From: Lachnospiraceae bacterium
Lineage (GTDB): Bacteria; Bacillota_A; Clostridia; Lachnospirales; Lachnospiraceae
Assembly: GCA_024684065.1 (NCBI GenBank)
Contig: JAIKXO010000258.1
Span: forward strand, 27,094-91,093
DNA: 64,000 nucleotides
Direction: 5' to 3'
Shown here: piece after piece, positions 1 through 9,697 of the stretch
Layout of the letters: every line of letters begins with the position of its first letter
How positions within the stretch are numbered: the first letter of the stretch is position 1
Notes under the pieces: model-generated
What the model was told of the DNA's origin: nothing
The model's input: only the letters and a program-made list of their open reading frames with translations
The model's database searches: none
Program-made: the position numbers and the translations under genes

Positions 1-168
1 TTCTCTCCGACGGACAACAGGAAGCGATGCTGACACTCCATTTTTCCCCTGAATTATGATAGAATGTTTATTGTCATAGGAATCAGTCAAAAAAATGCCT
101 TACAGCCCGATAATCCGCAGGGATCTGTACTGATAAGCTATAAGAACACGGGAGGTTATACGATCAAT

Positions 169-2661
169 ATGAACATGAAAAGGTTTACAGTCAGCACTCT
201 CATCATAGGTCTTTCTGTTTTGATGGCAGGATGTATCCAGTATCTGCCGAAGAAAGAAGCATCTCAGGAAACCGTTATTCAGGACGAAGGAGAATATATA
301 AGTCCGGATGGCTGGTCGGTAAGATATGATGTCCCGGAGGTTTCGGCCAACGAGATCGATGAGCATACGGCTTCTTTTGTATATTTGGGAGAGTCTGCCG
401 GGACGAATATGGTGACCATAAGCTATGTAGCAGGCAAGCAGCCTGAGGAAGCCATGACGGAGATAACCGAAGCCTGGGGCGACGGTGAGGACATCATAAG
501 GACAGAAGGTATCTTTCCGGGAACTGATGATAAATGGGGCTATTGGAGAACACTTCCGCCTGCAGAAGAGGGCTCCGGGCTCTCAGAAACCCTGATCGGC
601 GGCGAATATAACGGCGGCGCGCTGTTGTTTGAGATCATCAGCCACAACGGTGAGGATGAGGAGCAGAATATGGAGGTCGGCGATTCCCTTGCTTCCATCA
701 TAGACTCGATCCGGTATAAAGATTTCAGACCGCAGACAATGTATGAATATATTCCCGGAACATACAGCAGGACGGATGAGGATACGGGCGCAGTTTACAG
801 CGTGATCTTAAACGAGGATCATACCGGGATCCTTTCATTTCAGGATGATGTTGATATTTACTGGGGCTCATACCAGATCTTTACGCTGACGGGGGACAAT
901 GATTACGAATACACCATAGAAGGGGATGATCTCCTGCTTGATCAGGATGGTATCTGGGTAACATACAGCAGGGAAGATAAAACCGCCGACGATCAGGCCT
1001 GGTGGCAGAAGACCATCGCATATGAGATTTATGTAAAAAGCTTTAAGGACTCCGACGGAAACGGTCTGGGGGATCTGAACGGGATCACCTCGGAGCTTGA
1101 CCATCTTAAGGACCTGGGCGTTGGCGCAATATGGCTCACCCCCTGCTATGTTTCTCCCCAGGCGGATAACGGCTACGACATAGCGGATTACTATAACATC
1201 GATCCTTTATACGGTACCATGGAGGATATGGAAAATCTCATAGCAGAAGCCGGTAAGCGTGATATCCGCATTGTCATGGATCTGGTGTTTAATCACACTT
1301 CGAATGAAAATGAATGGTTTGAGGAATCAAGGTCATCCTCCGACAACGAAAAGAGCGACTGGTATATCTGGGCGGATCCCAAAGAGGACGGGAGCGAGCC
1401 CACTAACTGGCGCAGCATTTTCGGCGGTTCAGCATGGCAATTTGATCAGTCTAGACAACAGTACTACCTTCATACCTTTCTTCCGGAGCAGCCGGATCTG
1501 AACTGGGCTAATCCTGAGGTAAGAGAAGCTCTTATCGATGTGGCGGATTTCTGGATCGAAAAGGGTGTAGGCGGTTTCCGGCTTGATGCCATAACCTACA
1601 TCAAAAAACCCGAAGTGTTTGCGGACGGAACGGCGGATGCAGGGGACGGGATGGCGGATATCCACGCCATGACGGCCAATACGGAGGGTATACTGGATTA
1701 TCTGAATGAATTTAAAGATAAAGCGCTTGAAGGAAAAGAGCTGTTTACGGTAGGCGAGGCCAATGGTGTCTCTTCCGATGAGCTTCCGTACTGGGTCGGA
1801 GAGCATGGCGTTTTTGACATGATCTTTGAATTCAGCCACGTGCTTATAGATCTTCCGGATGAAAGCAACTGGTGCAGGACCAGAGACTGGACTCTTCCCG
1901 AATTTAAAGCTCTTTTTACCGCAAGCGAAGAAATGACATCCGGGGATGATATAAACGGCTGGTACCCGGTGTTTCTTGAGAATCATGACCAGCCGAGATC
2001 CATAAACCATTTCCTTCCGGAGGGTGCTGACCGTATACAGGGTGCCAAGGCTCTGGCAGCCCTCCTTCTTACTCTCAGAGGGACTCCATTTGTCATGCAG
2101 GGAGAAGAGCTTGGATTCGTCAATGTATCCTGGCCTGATATAGATTCCTACAATGATATTTCAACCAGAAATCATTATCTTTTTGCCCTTGAAGAAGGTT
2201 ATTCCGAAGAAGAGGCCATGGAGGGCGTTCACAGATTCGCAAGAGACAGCGCCCGTACGCCCATGCAGTGGAATACTTCCGAAAATGCCGGGTTCACCAC
2301 CGGAGATCCCTGGCTTCCCGTCTATGATGATTATGAAATTTTTAATGTTGAGACGGAGGCGGCCGATCCTGATTCGATCCTTAACTGCTACAGGGAGCTG
2401 TCAGACCTGAGGGAGAGTCACAGAGAACTTGTAAACGGAAGCTATGAGGAGCTTCTGCCGGATGATCCTCAGATATTTGCTTATATCAGGGATAACGGTA
2501 AACACAGGGCAACCGTTCTCATAAATCTTTCAGGGGAGAACGCTTCCTATGACGAAGCGCTGACAGCCGGATGCGAAAAGATATTCAGCGTCGGAGAGGT
2601 TAGCGAAAGCGGCGTGCTTCCGCCTTACAGTGCAGTGATCTATGAAGAAATCCCGGAATGA
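169..2661 (+). CDS. GH13 alpha-glucosidase / oligo-1,6-glucosidase lipoprotein
   Basis: Predicted exported glycoside hydrolase of family 13 that cleaves alpha-glucosidic bonds of short malto- or isomalto-oligosaccharides. The frame is open from 64, but I choose the start at 169 (MNMKRFT) because a GGAGG lies at 151-155 and a lipoprotein signal peptide with lipobox LMAGC follows at once. Residues about 40-270 form an unrecognised N-terminal region. The catalytic barrel starts near residue 280 and shows the family regions DLVFNHTS, GFRLDA (nucleophile Asp near 473), VGEANG (acid/base Glu near 530) and ENHDQ (Asp near 607). The LDAITYI and NHDQPR context fits the oligo-1,6-glucosidase/alpha-glucosidase subfamily better than alpha-amylase. 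It converges on the GGDEF gene downstream. Exact substrate preference is inferred. Confidence 0.9.
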   Translation: MNMKRFTVSTLIIGLSVLMAGCIQYLPKKEASQETVIQDEGEYISPDGWSVRYDVPEVSANEIDEHTASFVYLGESAGTNMVTISYVAGKQPEEAMTEITEAWGDGEDIIRTEGIFPGTDDKWGYWRTLPPAEEGSGLSETLIGGEYNGGALLFEIISHNGEDEEQNMEVGDSLASIIDSIRYKDFRPQTMYEYIPGTYSRTDEDTGAVYSVILNEDHTGILSFQDDVDIYWGSYQIFTLTGDNDYEYTIEGDDLLLDQDGIWVTYSREDKTADDQAWWQKTIAYEIYVKSFKDSDGNGLGDLNGITSELDHLKDLGVGAIWLTPCYVSPQADNGYDIADYYNIDPLYGTMEDMENLIAEAGKRDIRIVMDLVFNHTSNENEWFEESRSSSDNEKSDWYIWADPKEDGSEPTNWRSIFGGSAWQFDQSRQQYYLHTFLPEQPDLNWANPEVREALIDVADFWIEKGVGGFRLDAITYIKKPEVFADGTADAGDGMADIHAMTANTEGILDYLNEFKDKALEGKELFTVGEANGVSSDELPYWVGEHGVFDMIFEFSHVLIDLPDESNWCRTRDWTLPEFKALFTASEEMTSGDDINGWYPVFLENHDQPRSINHFLPEGADRIQGAKALAALLLTLRGTPFVMQGEELGFVNVSWPDIDSYNDISTRNHYLFALEEGYSEEEAMEGVHRFARDSARTPMQWNTSENAGFTTGDPWLPVYDDYEIFNVETEAADPDSILNCYRELSDLRESHRELVNGSYEELLPDDPQIFAYIRDNGKHRATVLINLSGENASYDEALTAGCEKIFSVGEVSESGVLPPYSAVIYEEIPE

Positions 2662-2707
2662 CTCTTTCTGAATTGAGCATCCGGTACAATAAAACATGTA
2701 ACTTCAC

Positions 2708-2740
2708 GCAGGATCTTAAAGCCCGGTTTTAAGATCCTGC
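2708..2740. terminator. Hairpin between convergent genes
   Basis: A perfect 13-bp inverted repeat (GCAGGATCTTAAA with its complement, 7-nt loop) lies between the convergent GH13 and GGDEF genes. The stop codon of the GGDEF gene (2716-2718) is inside the left arm. There is no clear U-tract on either side, so bidirectional terminator function is inferred from position only. Confidence 0.5.
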
Positions 2741-4782
2741 TTATCCTTATACATCTCCTTGTCCGCGCGGTCGAATATTTCCGATACGAGATTGTCTGTT
2801 TCCGGGATATATTCCGCCATCCCCGCAGCAAGTACCGGTCCGGAATCCGTATTCCTGTTCTTTCTGACCTGATCGTACAGCCTCTCCATGAGATCATTCC
2901 TGATCGTATAATCTCCGCCACGGAGGAATACCACAAATTCATCTCCACCCACCCTGAATACGGGACTGTGATCGAATATATCACACAGAAGCTTTGCCGA
3001 CGCCTTAATGTACTCGTCTCCGGCCATATGGCCCTCGCTATCATTTATTTTTTTCAGATCATTTGCATCACATACAACGAGCGCAAAGGGAAGATAGTCC
3101 ATACCGTTATCCATGTTTGTCTGTACCGACTGCTCCAGTTCCCTGTATGCCGTCTTGTTCTTCGTTCCGGTAAGTTCATCGCGTCTGGCAAGTTCCTTTT
3201 CCGTATTCAGAGCCCTTAAAACCTGCTTCTCTTTTCTTACCTCAGCGTCGATATTCTCAACTCCGATAATAAAGTGGTCCCCGTCGCTGGCTTTGCGCAC
3301 GGTCATTCGGACATACTGCGATATCCCTTTTATCACGATACGGTAATCTATACTGTATCTTTTCCGGTTCTCCATCGCCGAGATCATATGATCCCTGTTA
3401 AGGAACTCTGTAACTATATCGCGGTCATTCTTATGAGCGATCTGGCTGATATCATTCAGAATATCTTCATAGAAATCATCTCCGACCTGTCTTGCTTCCA
3501 GCTGGCCGTAGATATTGTTGGATCCATAACCGACATAGCTTGCGTTCATCACATCGACATAGTAGATCACATCATAGTTGGCCGCCAGGCTTTCCGCGAT
3601 CTGGCTGAATGTGATGTTCTTCTTCTGATTCTCCAGGCGCATGGATTCAGCCGTGATCTCATCATCTATGTCCTTCTCATACAGAACAAAATGTCTGTCG
3701 TCATTGGCCCGGACCAGCGTAAAACGAAAATACCTCGGCTCTCCTCCTACCATGATCCTGTATTTATAAGAATACGACTTCCTGGCTTCAAGGTTTCTGA
3801 TCATCGTTTCCTTATAATACAGGCTCTTCGCAAACTCCCTGTCGTCCGGATGGACATACCTTAAGACATTCTCCTGACACTCGGCATAGAAATCCCTGCC
3901 CAGTACCGGCACATTCAAGTCATCATATTTCCGGCTCATTGAGAATTCACGGTACTCTCCGGTCTCTATATCAATATAATACATGGCTTCGTAATCTTCT
4001 GCCAGGCTCATGGCGATGTTGTCATATGCCTCTTTTTCCTTCCTCTCTCCTTCCTCAACGAAGGAATGGATGACACAGGTCCCTATGATCAGTCCCATGG
4101 CATAGAAAGGTAATACCGGACTAAAGATCTGAAGTATCAGAAACAGCTCCATCACCAGGCTGGTCAGTCCCAGGGCGGTATAGCGGGTTTTTTCCTCCCC
4201 CCTCGTTTTTCCGGCTATGTACAGCATATATGATGAAGTTGCCATATACAGAAGGATCTGCAGAATAAAGGCTATATACCTGCCCGGTTCAGCGATATAT
4301 TCATGATTCCCGTTAAAAGAAAATATAAAAGGATAGAAACGGTTGATCATGAGATACAGCAGACCGACAATGAACATCGTCCATACTGCATAAAGCAGCG
4401 CCCTGCTGCGGCGGTGCCTCTCCTCCAGATAGGCTACTATATAGCGCATCCACGTCAGCATCGTAAGGAACATGAAAATGAAGTAGAAGACCGCATCCGA
4501 ATAGATGACCGGAAACAACGAAGATATATCGTGATGCTCATAAAGAAGCCCCCAGGCTATATCCACAATATAATAACATGTCACCGTAATGAGGAAATGC
4601 CTGTAGCGGATCGCTTCCTCCAAACGGGTTTCTCCCTGTCCGGCCCTGACCCTGCCCTTCTTAAACGCATCCCGGTTTATGATGAAATGAAGTATAAGCG
4701 CCATTATACTTACGCATGAATAATACATCGTTATATAATATTCCTCCCGCCGTTTATCATACCCCAGAATACGGGTTCTCAC
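2716..4782 (-). CDS. Membrane GGDEF protein with PAS-like sensory region
   Basis: Probable diguanylate cyclase that makes cyclic di-GMP. The first about 240 residues contain several hydrophobic segments, fitting a multi-pass membrane sensor. Two related segments of roughly 120 residues follow (each with a YYIDI or YYVDV motif and a YRI core), probably PAS-like sensor domains in tandem. The C-terminal GGDEF domain has the intact motif VGGDEFVV near residue 612 and a DELTGTKNK segment at its start. No EAL domain is present. Ligand and environmental signal are unknown. The gene stands alone on the minus strand after the terminator of the 4.9-9.4 kb operon. Confidence 0.88.
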   Translation of the reverse strand: MRTRILGYDKRREEYYITMYYSCVSIMALILHFIINRDAFKKGRVRAGQGETRLEEAIRYRHFLITVTCYYIVDIAWGLLYEHHDISSLFPVIYSDAVFYFIFMFLTMLTWMRYIVAYLEERHRRSRALLYAVWTMFIVGLLYLMINRFYPFIFSFNGNHEYIAEPGRYIAFILQILLYMATSSYMLYIAGKTRGEEKTRYTALGLTSLVMELFLILQIFSPVLPFYAMGLIIGTCVIHSFVEEGERKEKEAYDNIAMSLAEDYEAMYYIDIETGEYREFSMSRKYDDLNVPVLGRDFYAECQENVLRYVHPDDREFAKSLYYKETMIRNLEARKSYSYKYRIMVGGEPRYFRFTLVRANDDRHFVLYEKDIDDEITAESMRLENQKKNITFSQIAESLAANYDVIYYVDVMNASYVGYGSNNIYGQLEARQVGDDFYEDILNDISQIAHKNDRDIVTEFLNRDHMISAMENRKRYSIDYRIVIKGISQYVRMTVRKASDGDHFIIGVENIDAEVRKEKQVLRALNTEKELARRDELTGTKNKTAYRELEQSVQTNMDNGMDYLPFALVVCDANDLKKINDSEGHMAGDEYIKASAKLLCDIFDHSPVFRVGGDEFVVFLRGGDYTIRNDLMERLYDQVRKNRNTDSGPVLAAGMAEYIPETDNLVSEIFDRADKEMYKDKQDLKTGL

Positions 4783-4815
4783 AATTATATTTTTATATTT
4801 TATGATGATATCAGG

Positions 4816-4868
4816 GCAAAAAGCCTTTCACCCTCGGCAAGCTTGCTTGTCAGTGGGTGAAAGGCTTT
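4816..4868 (-). terminator. Intrinsic terminator of the TetR-MATE-PEP synthase-like operon
   Basis: A perfect 14-bp inverted repeat (AAAGCCTTTCACCC at 4820-4833, complement at 4855-4868) encloses a small inner palindrome GCAAGCTTGC. On the minus strand the stem is followed by five Ts, the layout of a Rho-independent terminator, 66 bp after the stop of the 4935-7370 gene. Confidence 0.85.
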
Positions 4869-4934
4869 ATGACCCGCCGCAATATGAGCAGGAAGTGGGG
4901 AATGGGTCCCACGGATTGCGAATATTGGGGAGCG

Positions 4935-7370
4935 TTACCTCCTGTAGACCTTCCCCCGGCTTCCGTCCACGATGACGGTATCCCCGTCGTGAAGCTGAAA
5001 GGTAGCATTGCCGGCGGCAAGCACGCAGGGTATCTTATATTCCCTTGCAACTATTGCCGCGTGGCTGAGCGTTCCTCCCGTATCCACCACAACGGCTGCC
5101 GCAAGAGTGAAAAGCGGAGTCCACTCGGGATCCGTGTAGGGACATACCAGTATCTCACCCTGCCTGAGTTTATAAAATTCAGCACCCGATCTTACTATGC
5201 GCACCCTGCCTGCGGCCTGTCCGGCGCTTCCGCAGACTCCTGAAATCTCATTTTTCCCCGTAGACAGTGCCTGCTCTATGCTTCTGTTCCAGTATGCGGC
5301 AGCAAGAGGACGTTTAGCCTTACGATCTTCTATCAGCCGGAGGCTTTCATCATCGATCTCTCCTTTACGGCAGACCTTGTACAGTTCATCCGCAAACAGA
5401 TACAGAAGATCATCATAATCCGCCAAAAGTCTGTCTGCCAGCTCTTTAAGCAGTATCCTGCAATAAGCAAAAATGCTCTCCCAAAGATACTGCGTCGCCT
5501 CACGTATGTAATGATAATGCCTCACCGCCATGACTTTTTTTTCAAATGACCCGTATGCTTTCCTGCCAAGAGTCCGCTTCATTTTTCCCATCAGTTCATT
5601 AAACCGCCGCTCCCCCTCCTCTTTGGAAGGTATATTTAAGTTTTCGCTCCTGACAAGAGTCCTTAACGTGTTTAAAAACCTCTCCGGGTCCTCGTTCCAT
5701 GAATGCGATGTAAAGCAGTAGCAGTTAAAATCGGAACGGTTACCGTACTTTTTCAGAAAATCATCAAAGCTTTCCTTCAGAGCCGGCCGGGCGGACATAA
5801 GCTTTTCGTATCCGAGCTTCATCACATCATCCGCAAGTTCCCTGTCGGCGCGTATCTTCTCTGCGATCACGGCCATATCGCGGTTTATATCTGCCGTAAC
5901 ATATGACAGCCCTTCCATCAGATCGAACGAACTTAAGGTTCCGTCCGCTTTTTTCAGTTTTTTCTCCAGGGTTATATTTTCCACTACCTGAGGAAATATA
6001 GCGTATCTGAATCTTGCATAAGCCGTATCACCTGTTAACGTCCGCAAACGTCCGAGCGCCTCGCCAAGCTCCGCGACTGTTCCGTGCTCCCTGCCCTTTT
6101 CCCCGTCAAGCCTCTTCTGACACTCCGCAAGCTTATCATCCGCTGACCTGATATTTGCCTCGTCATCCTTTAAGAACCTTATGCTCTTTATGATGCCGAA
6201 CACATTTTTATTCAGCCTGAAGCCGCCCATACAGAATGATGATATTCCGTCAGAATCTATAGGCACCATCTCCTTCATGTCGATCCCAAAATCAGACAAA
6301 AGGACCTGTTTCTGCCTGCCGATGTTATCGCCGAAATCATGATCGAGCGGCAGGTAGGGAACCGGCATCTTCTCAAGATTAAACAGGATACTCTCGCGCA
6401 TCTTTCCGCTTGCGGATCCTGTCTTCGGAAGATGCGCAAAATCCTCCTCTGTAAATGCAGGCTTTTCATTATCTATCGTCGTTATGCTCCTTGCCTGCAG
6501 GATGTAGATATTGTTATCGCGCACCGCCCACTCAATATCCATCGGATGTCCGTAATGGGCCTCTATCTTAAGCGCCTCTTCTGAGAGGCGGCCTGTCATC
6601 TCATCAGAAAGCACGCGGTTTTTTTGCATTTTTTCATCAACGGCCGTCCTTTTCGTTCCATCTCCGCTGTAAACAATCATCACTTCCTTGGTTCCGATGG
6701 TGCACTTTCTGATCTTTCCCTTACGGTCACAGCGGTATTCATCGGGACTGACCATGCCGGACACCACCGCCTCCCCAAGACCGTAGGAAGCGTTTATCAC
6801 TATATCGTCCGTAAGCTGTGACGGGTCTTTTGTAAACAGTACTCCCGCGCTTTCGCTTTCAACCATCTGCTGGATCACCACCGCCAGAGCAACCTTCTGA
6901 CTGTCATAACCTCTGTTCTTCCGGTAATTTACGGCCCGGTCTCCCCAAAGAGAAGCGTAGCATTCTTTTATCTTCTGAAGCAGTTCCTCTTCCCCCCTCA
7001 CATTAAGGTAGGTCTCCTGCTGCCCGGCAAAGCTCGCATCCTCAAGGTCCTCCGCCGTTGCGGATGAGCGTACCGCCACACGCCCGCTCCCCAACGACCG
7101 GTAAAACTCAATTATCTCCTTTTTCATATCATCAGGGAATGTACCGCCTGTGATCTTATCCCTGAGCGCTTTGGCCCCGTCCTCCGTTATCCCTTCCGTA
7201 TCAATGGAATTCGCATCCATATAATGATCATATGCCTGCGCCGTCAGCACCCCGCCTGCGGGCACGGCGATCCCGGCACGTGTCATCTCACCGAGATTGG
7301 CTCCCTTGCCGCCCGCTGTGAAAACGTCGCCTTTACCGATCATATCAAAGCTTAGAATGAATCCGTTCAT
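4935..7370 (-). CDS. PEP synthase-like / rifampicin phosphotransferase-type enzyme
   Basis: ATP-dependent dikinase-fold enzyme of 811 residues. The N-terminal ATP-grasp part (about 1-300) shows GGKGANLGEM and VRSSATAEDL. A variable middle region (about 320-690) contains KYGNRSDF. The C-terminal swivelling phosphohistidine domain ends with TGGTLSHAAIVARE, whose His is the phosphorylated residue in the family. The PEP-binding TIM barrel of true PEP synthase or pyruvate phosphate dikinase is absent, and the motif has LSHAAI rather than TCHAAI. This order (ATP domain, substrate domain, C-terminal His domain) matches rifampicin phosphotransferases. It follows the MATE gene by 7 bp with a GGAAAGG site. 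Drug modification is inferred from architecture and from the TetR-MATE neighbours; another small-molecule substrate is possible. Confidence 0.8.
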   Translation of the reverse strand: MNGFILSFDMIGKGDVFTAGGKGANLGEMTRAGIAVPAGGVLTAQAYDHYMDANSIDTEGITEDGAKALRDKITGGTFPDDMKKEIIEFYRSLGSGRVAVRSSATAEDLEDASFAGQQETYLNVRGEEELLQKIKECYASLWGDRAVNYRKNRGYDSQKVALAVVIQQMVESESAGVLFTKDPSQLTDDIVINASYGLGEAVVSGMVSPDEYRCDRKGKIRKCTIGTKEVMIVYSGDGTKRTAVDEKMQKNRVLSDEMTGRLSEEALKIEAHYGHPMDIEWAVRDNNIYILQARSITTIDNEKPAFTEEDFAHLPKTGSASGKMRESILFNLEKMPVPYLPLDHDFGDNIGRQKQVLLSDFGIDMKEMVPIDSDGISSFCMGGFRLNKNVFGIIKSIRFLKDDEANIRSADDKLAECQKRLDGEKGREHGTVAELGEALGRLRTLTGDTAYARFRYAIFPQVVENITLEKKLKKADGTLSSFDLMEGLSYVTADINRDMAVIAEKIRADRELADDVMKLGYEKLMSARPALKESFDDFLKKYGNRSDFNCYCFTSHSWNEDPERFLNTLRTLVRSENLNIPSKEEGERRFNELMGKMKRTLGRKAYGSFEKKVMAVRHYHYIREATQYLWESIFAYCRILLKELADRLLADYDDLLYLFADELYKVCRKGEIDDESLRLIEDRKAKRPLAAAYWNRSIEQALSTGKNEISGVCGSAGQAAGRVRIVRSGAEFYKLRQGEILVCPYTDPEWTPLFTLAAAVVVDTGGTLSHAAIVAREYKIPCVLAAGNATFQLHDGDTVIVDGSRGKVYRR

Positions 7371-7377
7371 ACCATGT

Positions 7378-8736
7378 TTACCTTTCCTTCAGTATCTTTC
7401 TGCTGATCCTGCCACCGAAAATATAAGAAAAAACCAATGCGCACAGGTCTGCAAAGGGTCTGCACCATACAAGTCCGAAGTATCCGAAAACGATCGAAAA
7501 AATGATCGCAGCAGGGATCAGAAATGTCCCGTTCTGTGCTGTCGTTACGCCTGTTGCTGCCGCAAACCGCCCGATGTTTTGCAGACACATTCCTGTCAGA
7601 ATGTAATAAGCCATGAACGGCAGGCTCACACACTGCGCCTTCAGCATATCCGTGCCGGTAAGGATCACTGCGGCTTCTTTGGAGAAAATCCCGACCAGGC
7701 CATCTGCGCCAAACATAAATATCACTGTCATGATGATAAGAAATATGGTAGAAGTGGCCAGTGCATATTTAAAGGAGGTTTTTATCCTGTCGTACCTGCC
7801 CGCACCGAAATTGATTGCGCATATCGGCTGAAATCCCTGTCCGAAGCCTATCACGAGCGCATATCCCGTCTGCACGATCCGTGAGGATATCGTCATCCCC
7901 GCTATCGCCGCCTCGCCGTAACAACCCGCGATATTATTGAGTATCACGGCCGATATACTGCTTATGCCCTGACGGCAGAAGTTCGGCGCGCCTCCGGCAA
8001 GGATCTCTTTTACATATGAAAGCTGAGGCTTTGCCTGTGACAGATGCACCGATGTATTTCCGTTTTTTCCGGTCCGCGTAATCAGGATCACAGTCCCGCA
8101 CAACTGCCCTGCAAAGCTTGCAAGCGCCGCGCCTTCAACTCCCATGTTCAAAAGCAATATGAACACGGGATCAAGCGCCATATTGACAAGCATTCCCGCA
8201 AGCAGGCCCGTCATGCTTTCTTTTGCCGCTCCCTGAAGCCGCAGTACGTTGTACAGGACGTTTGCCGTAAGCATGACCGGTACCGAAAAAAGCGTGATGC
8301 GAAGGTATGAAACCGTCGCATTCATAAGACCCTCTGATGTGCCTGCCCCCAAAAGCAGCGCAAGCGGCCTTAAGAACATAAGTCCCAAAATCATCACCAG
8401 GGTTCCCGTTAAGACAGCAAGTCCCACACCGATCGAAGTCATCTTATCCGCTTCGTCCGTCCTCTGTTTTCCGATCTGCCTTGATACATAATTTCCCGCT
8501 CCGTAACCGAACCAGAAACCCACCGCCTGCACAACGGATATGAAAGCAAATACAATTCCCACCGAAGCCGTAAGATCTGTCAGTCCGAGCCTTCCGATAA
8601 AGAACGTATCGGTCATGCTGTAGACGGCACTTACCATCATTCCGATCATTGAAGGGATCGCCATGCGCCAGAGCAGAGGATAAAGCTTATCTTCGGTAAT
8701 ATGTCTGTATTTGTCGGGCACATGATCTTTACTCAT
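7378..8736 (-). CDS. MATE family multidrug efflux transporter
   Basis: Inner-membrane antiporter expected to export cationic drugs or metabolites using an ion gradient. About twelve hydrophobic segments are visible, with the MATE-like N-terminus (WRMAIPSMIGMMVSAVYSMT) and FIGRLG, and a second half starting near GGAPNFCRQGISS. The start at 8736 (MSKDHV) is chosen over an upstream in-frame start because its ATG overlaps the TGA of the TetR gene as ATGA (8733-8736), the sign of translational coupling. The length of about 452 residues is normal. It lies between its probable repressor and a rifampicin-phosphotransferase-like enzyme, suggesting an inducible drug-defence operon. Confidence 0.93.
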   Translation of the reverse strand: MSKDHVPDKYRHITEDKLYPLLWRMAIPSMIGMMVSAVYSMTDTFFIGRLGLTDLTASVGIVFAFISVVQAVGFWFGYGAGNYVSRQIGKQRTDEADKMTSIGVGLAVLTGTLVMILGLMFLRPLALLLGAGTSEGLMNATVSYLRITLFSVPVMLTANVLYNVLRLQGAAKESMTGLLAGMLVNMALDPVFILLLNMGVEGAALASFAGQLCGTVILITRTGKNGNTSVHLSQAKPQLSYVKEILAGGAPNFCRQGISSISAVILNNIAGCYGEAAIAGMTISSRIVQTGYALVIGFGQGFQPICAINFGAGRYDRIKTSFKYALATSTIFLIIMTVIFMFGADGLVGIFSKEAAVILTGTDMLKAQCVSLPFMAYYILTGMCLQNIGRFAAATGVTTAQNGTFLIPAAIIFSIVFGYFGLVWCRPFADLCALVFSYIFGGRISRKILKER

Positions 8737-9335
8737 CTTCCCACCGTCATGAATTCTCCGACAACACAGTTGCAAAATGCCCTGTACATCTTCGACATAT
8801 ACGCACTGTCAATATAAGATGCATTCGTGATCATAATGCCCTCCATCCTGACAGCCGCAAGCAGCCCGTCCACATCGGCATTTACCGTAAACCCGTTCTT
8901 CTGCCAGTATTCTATGAGCTTTTCAAGATATACCCTGTAATGCCGCTGTATGCGTCCACTGGTCTCGCTGTCAAGGCTGAAATAAAAGCCCAGCGTATCA
9001 CTTATCTCATTGTCAAATGCTTTGTTGGCCGTAAGGCGCATGCCCTCACTGTACATCTGTTCTGCCAGGAAAGCAGCCGGGTCCTCCAATGATCTTTCCT
9101 TATCCTTTTCCATGACGGCAAGCTTTTCCCTGACCCGAAGTTCCGTTATATCTACAAGAAAATCATACTTGTCCCTGTAAAACGTGTAGAATCCGCCCTG
9201 CGCTATCCCTGCCGCCGCGGTCAGCTGTCTTATCGAAACCCCGCTGATACCGTTATCCCGAAACAGCCGGATCCCCGCCCTTCTGAGCTTTTCCTGCACC
9301 TGCATGCGCTCTTCCTGCGTGAATGCTTTTCCCAT
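8733..9335 (-). CDS. TetR/AcrR family repressor
   Basis: DNA-binding repressor of 200 residues. The N-terminal helix-turn-helix is clear (GISGVSIRQLTAAAGIAQGGFYTFYRDK). The C-terminal region is the variable ligand-binding domain. It is the first gene of a three-gene operon with the MATE transporter and the PEP synthase-like enzyme and overlaps the MATE start by 4 nt. A 10-bp inverted repeat just after its promoter -10 element is the likely autoregulatory operator. The inducer is unknown. Confidence 0.92.
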   Translation of the reverse strand: MGKAFTQEERMQVQEKLRRAGIRLFRDNGISGVSIRQLTAAAGIAQGGFYTFYRDKYDFLVDITELRVREKLAVMEKDKERSLEDPAAFLAEQMYSEGMRLTANKAFDNEISDTLGFYFSLDSETSGRIQRHYRVYLEKLIEYWQKNGFTVNADVDGLLAAVRMEGIMITNASYIDSAYMSKMYRAFCNCVVGEFMTVGR

Positions 9336-9354
9336 TTTGCTCCCTCCGTTATGG

Positions 9355-9414
9355 CTATGAACATTTAATTGCTATGTTCATAGATAGGGTAAACCAAAAC
9401 CTTCCGCCTGTCAA
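9355..9414 (-). promoter_or_regulatory. Promoter and TetR-type operator of the MATE operon
   Basis: On the minus strand TTGACA (9409-9414) is followed after 17 bp by TACCCT (9386-9391). Just downstream is an inverted repeat CTATGAACAT (9355-9364) / ATGTTCATAG (9374-9383) with a 9-bp spacer. Position and symmetry fit an operator that blocks transcription start and early elongation of the TetR gene. Confidence 0.75.
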
Positions 9415-9435
9415 GCCCCTGCCACTGCTTTTACG

Positions 9436-9502
9436 TCTCCTCTATTGAAAGGGGGTTTTGCCCCTGAAATATCTGACTACCCTCGTCAGAGTCGGGGGCT
9501 TC
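9436..9502 (-). repeat. Dispersed structured repeat, copy 1 of 3
   Basis: About 67 bp closely matching copies at 43276-43346 and 44976-45044. Read on the minus strand it has a GCCCCCGACTCTGA segment, a GTCAGATATTTCAG core, a GGGG/CCCC mini-hairpin and ends TTCAATAGAGGAG. This copy lies upstream of the TetR promoter and no gene follows its Shine-Dalgarno-like end. Confidence 0.8.
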
Positions 9503-9566
9503 ATATGTTACAGGTATTTCATAAATACCCTCATCTTTCGACTATAGTTTTTTGATACAACAATAC

Positions 9567-9613
9567 CCGAAAAATATATCTGGCCGGCTCCTTCACAGGC
9601 GGCCGGCCAGATA
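9567..9613 (-). terminator. Intrinsic terminator of the cyclophilin gene
   Basis: A 12-bp GC-rich inverted repeat (TATCTGGCCGGC at 9577-9588 with its complement at 9602-9613) is followed on the minus strand by TATTTTT. It lies about 85 bp after the stop of the 9698-10393 gene. Confidence 0.75.
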
Positions 9614-9697
9614 CATGAAATACAGTAAACACAATTTTATATTGCATTAATAATAATATACGACAATCCCTGTTCCTGCAAACGAAGGCATCCGAAG

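Noticed and set aside
1..168. Longer start for the GH13 protein at 64
   Set aside because: An upstream start would put about 35 residues ahead of the lipoprotein signal peptide; the ribosome site and lipobox favour 169.
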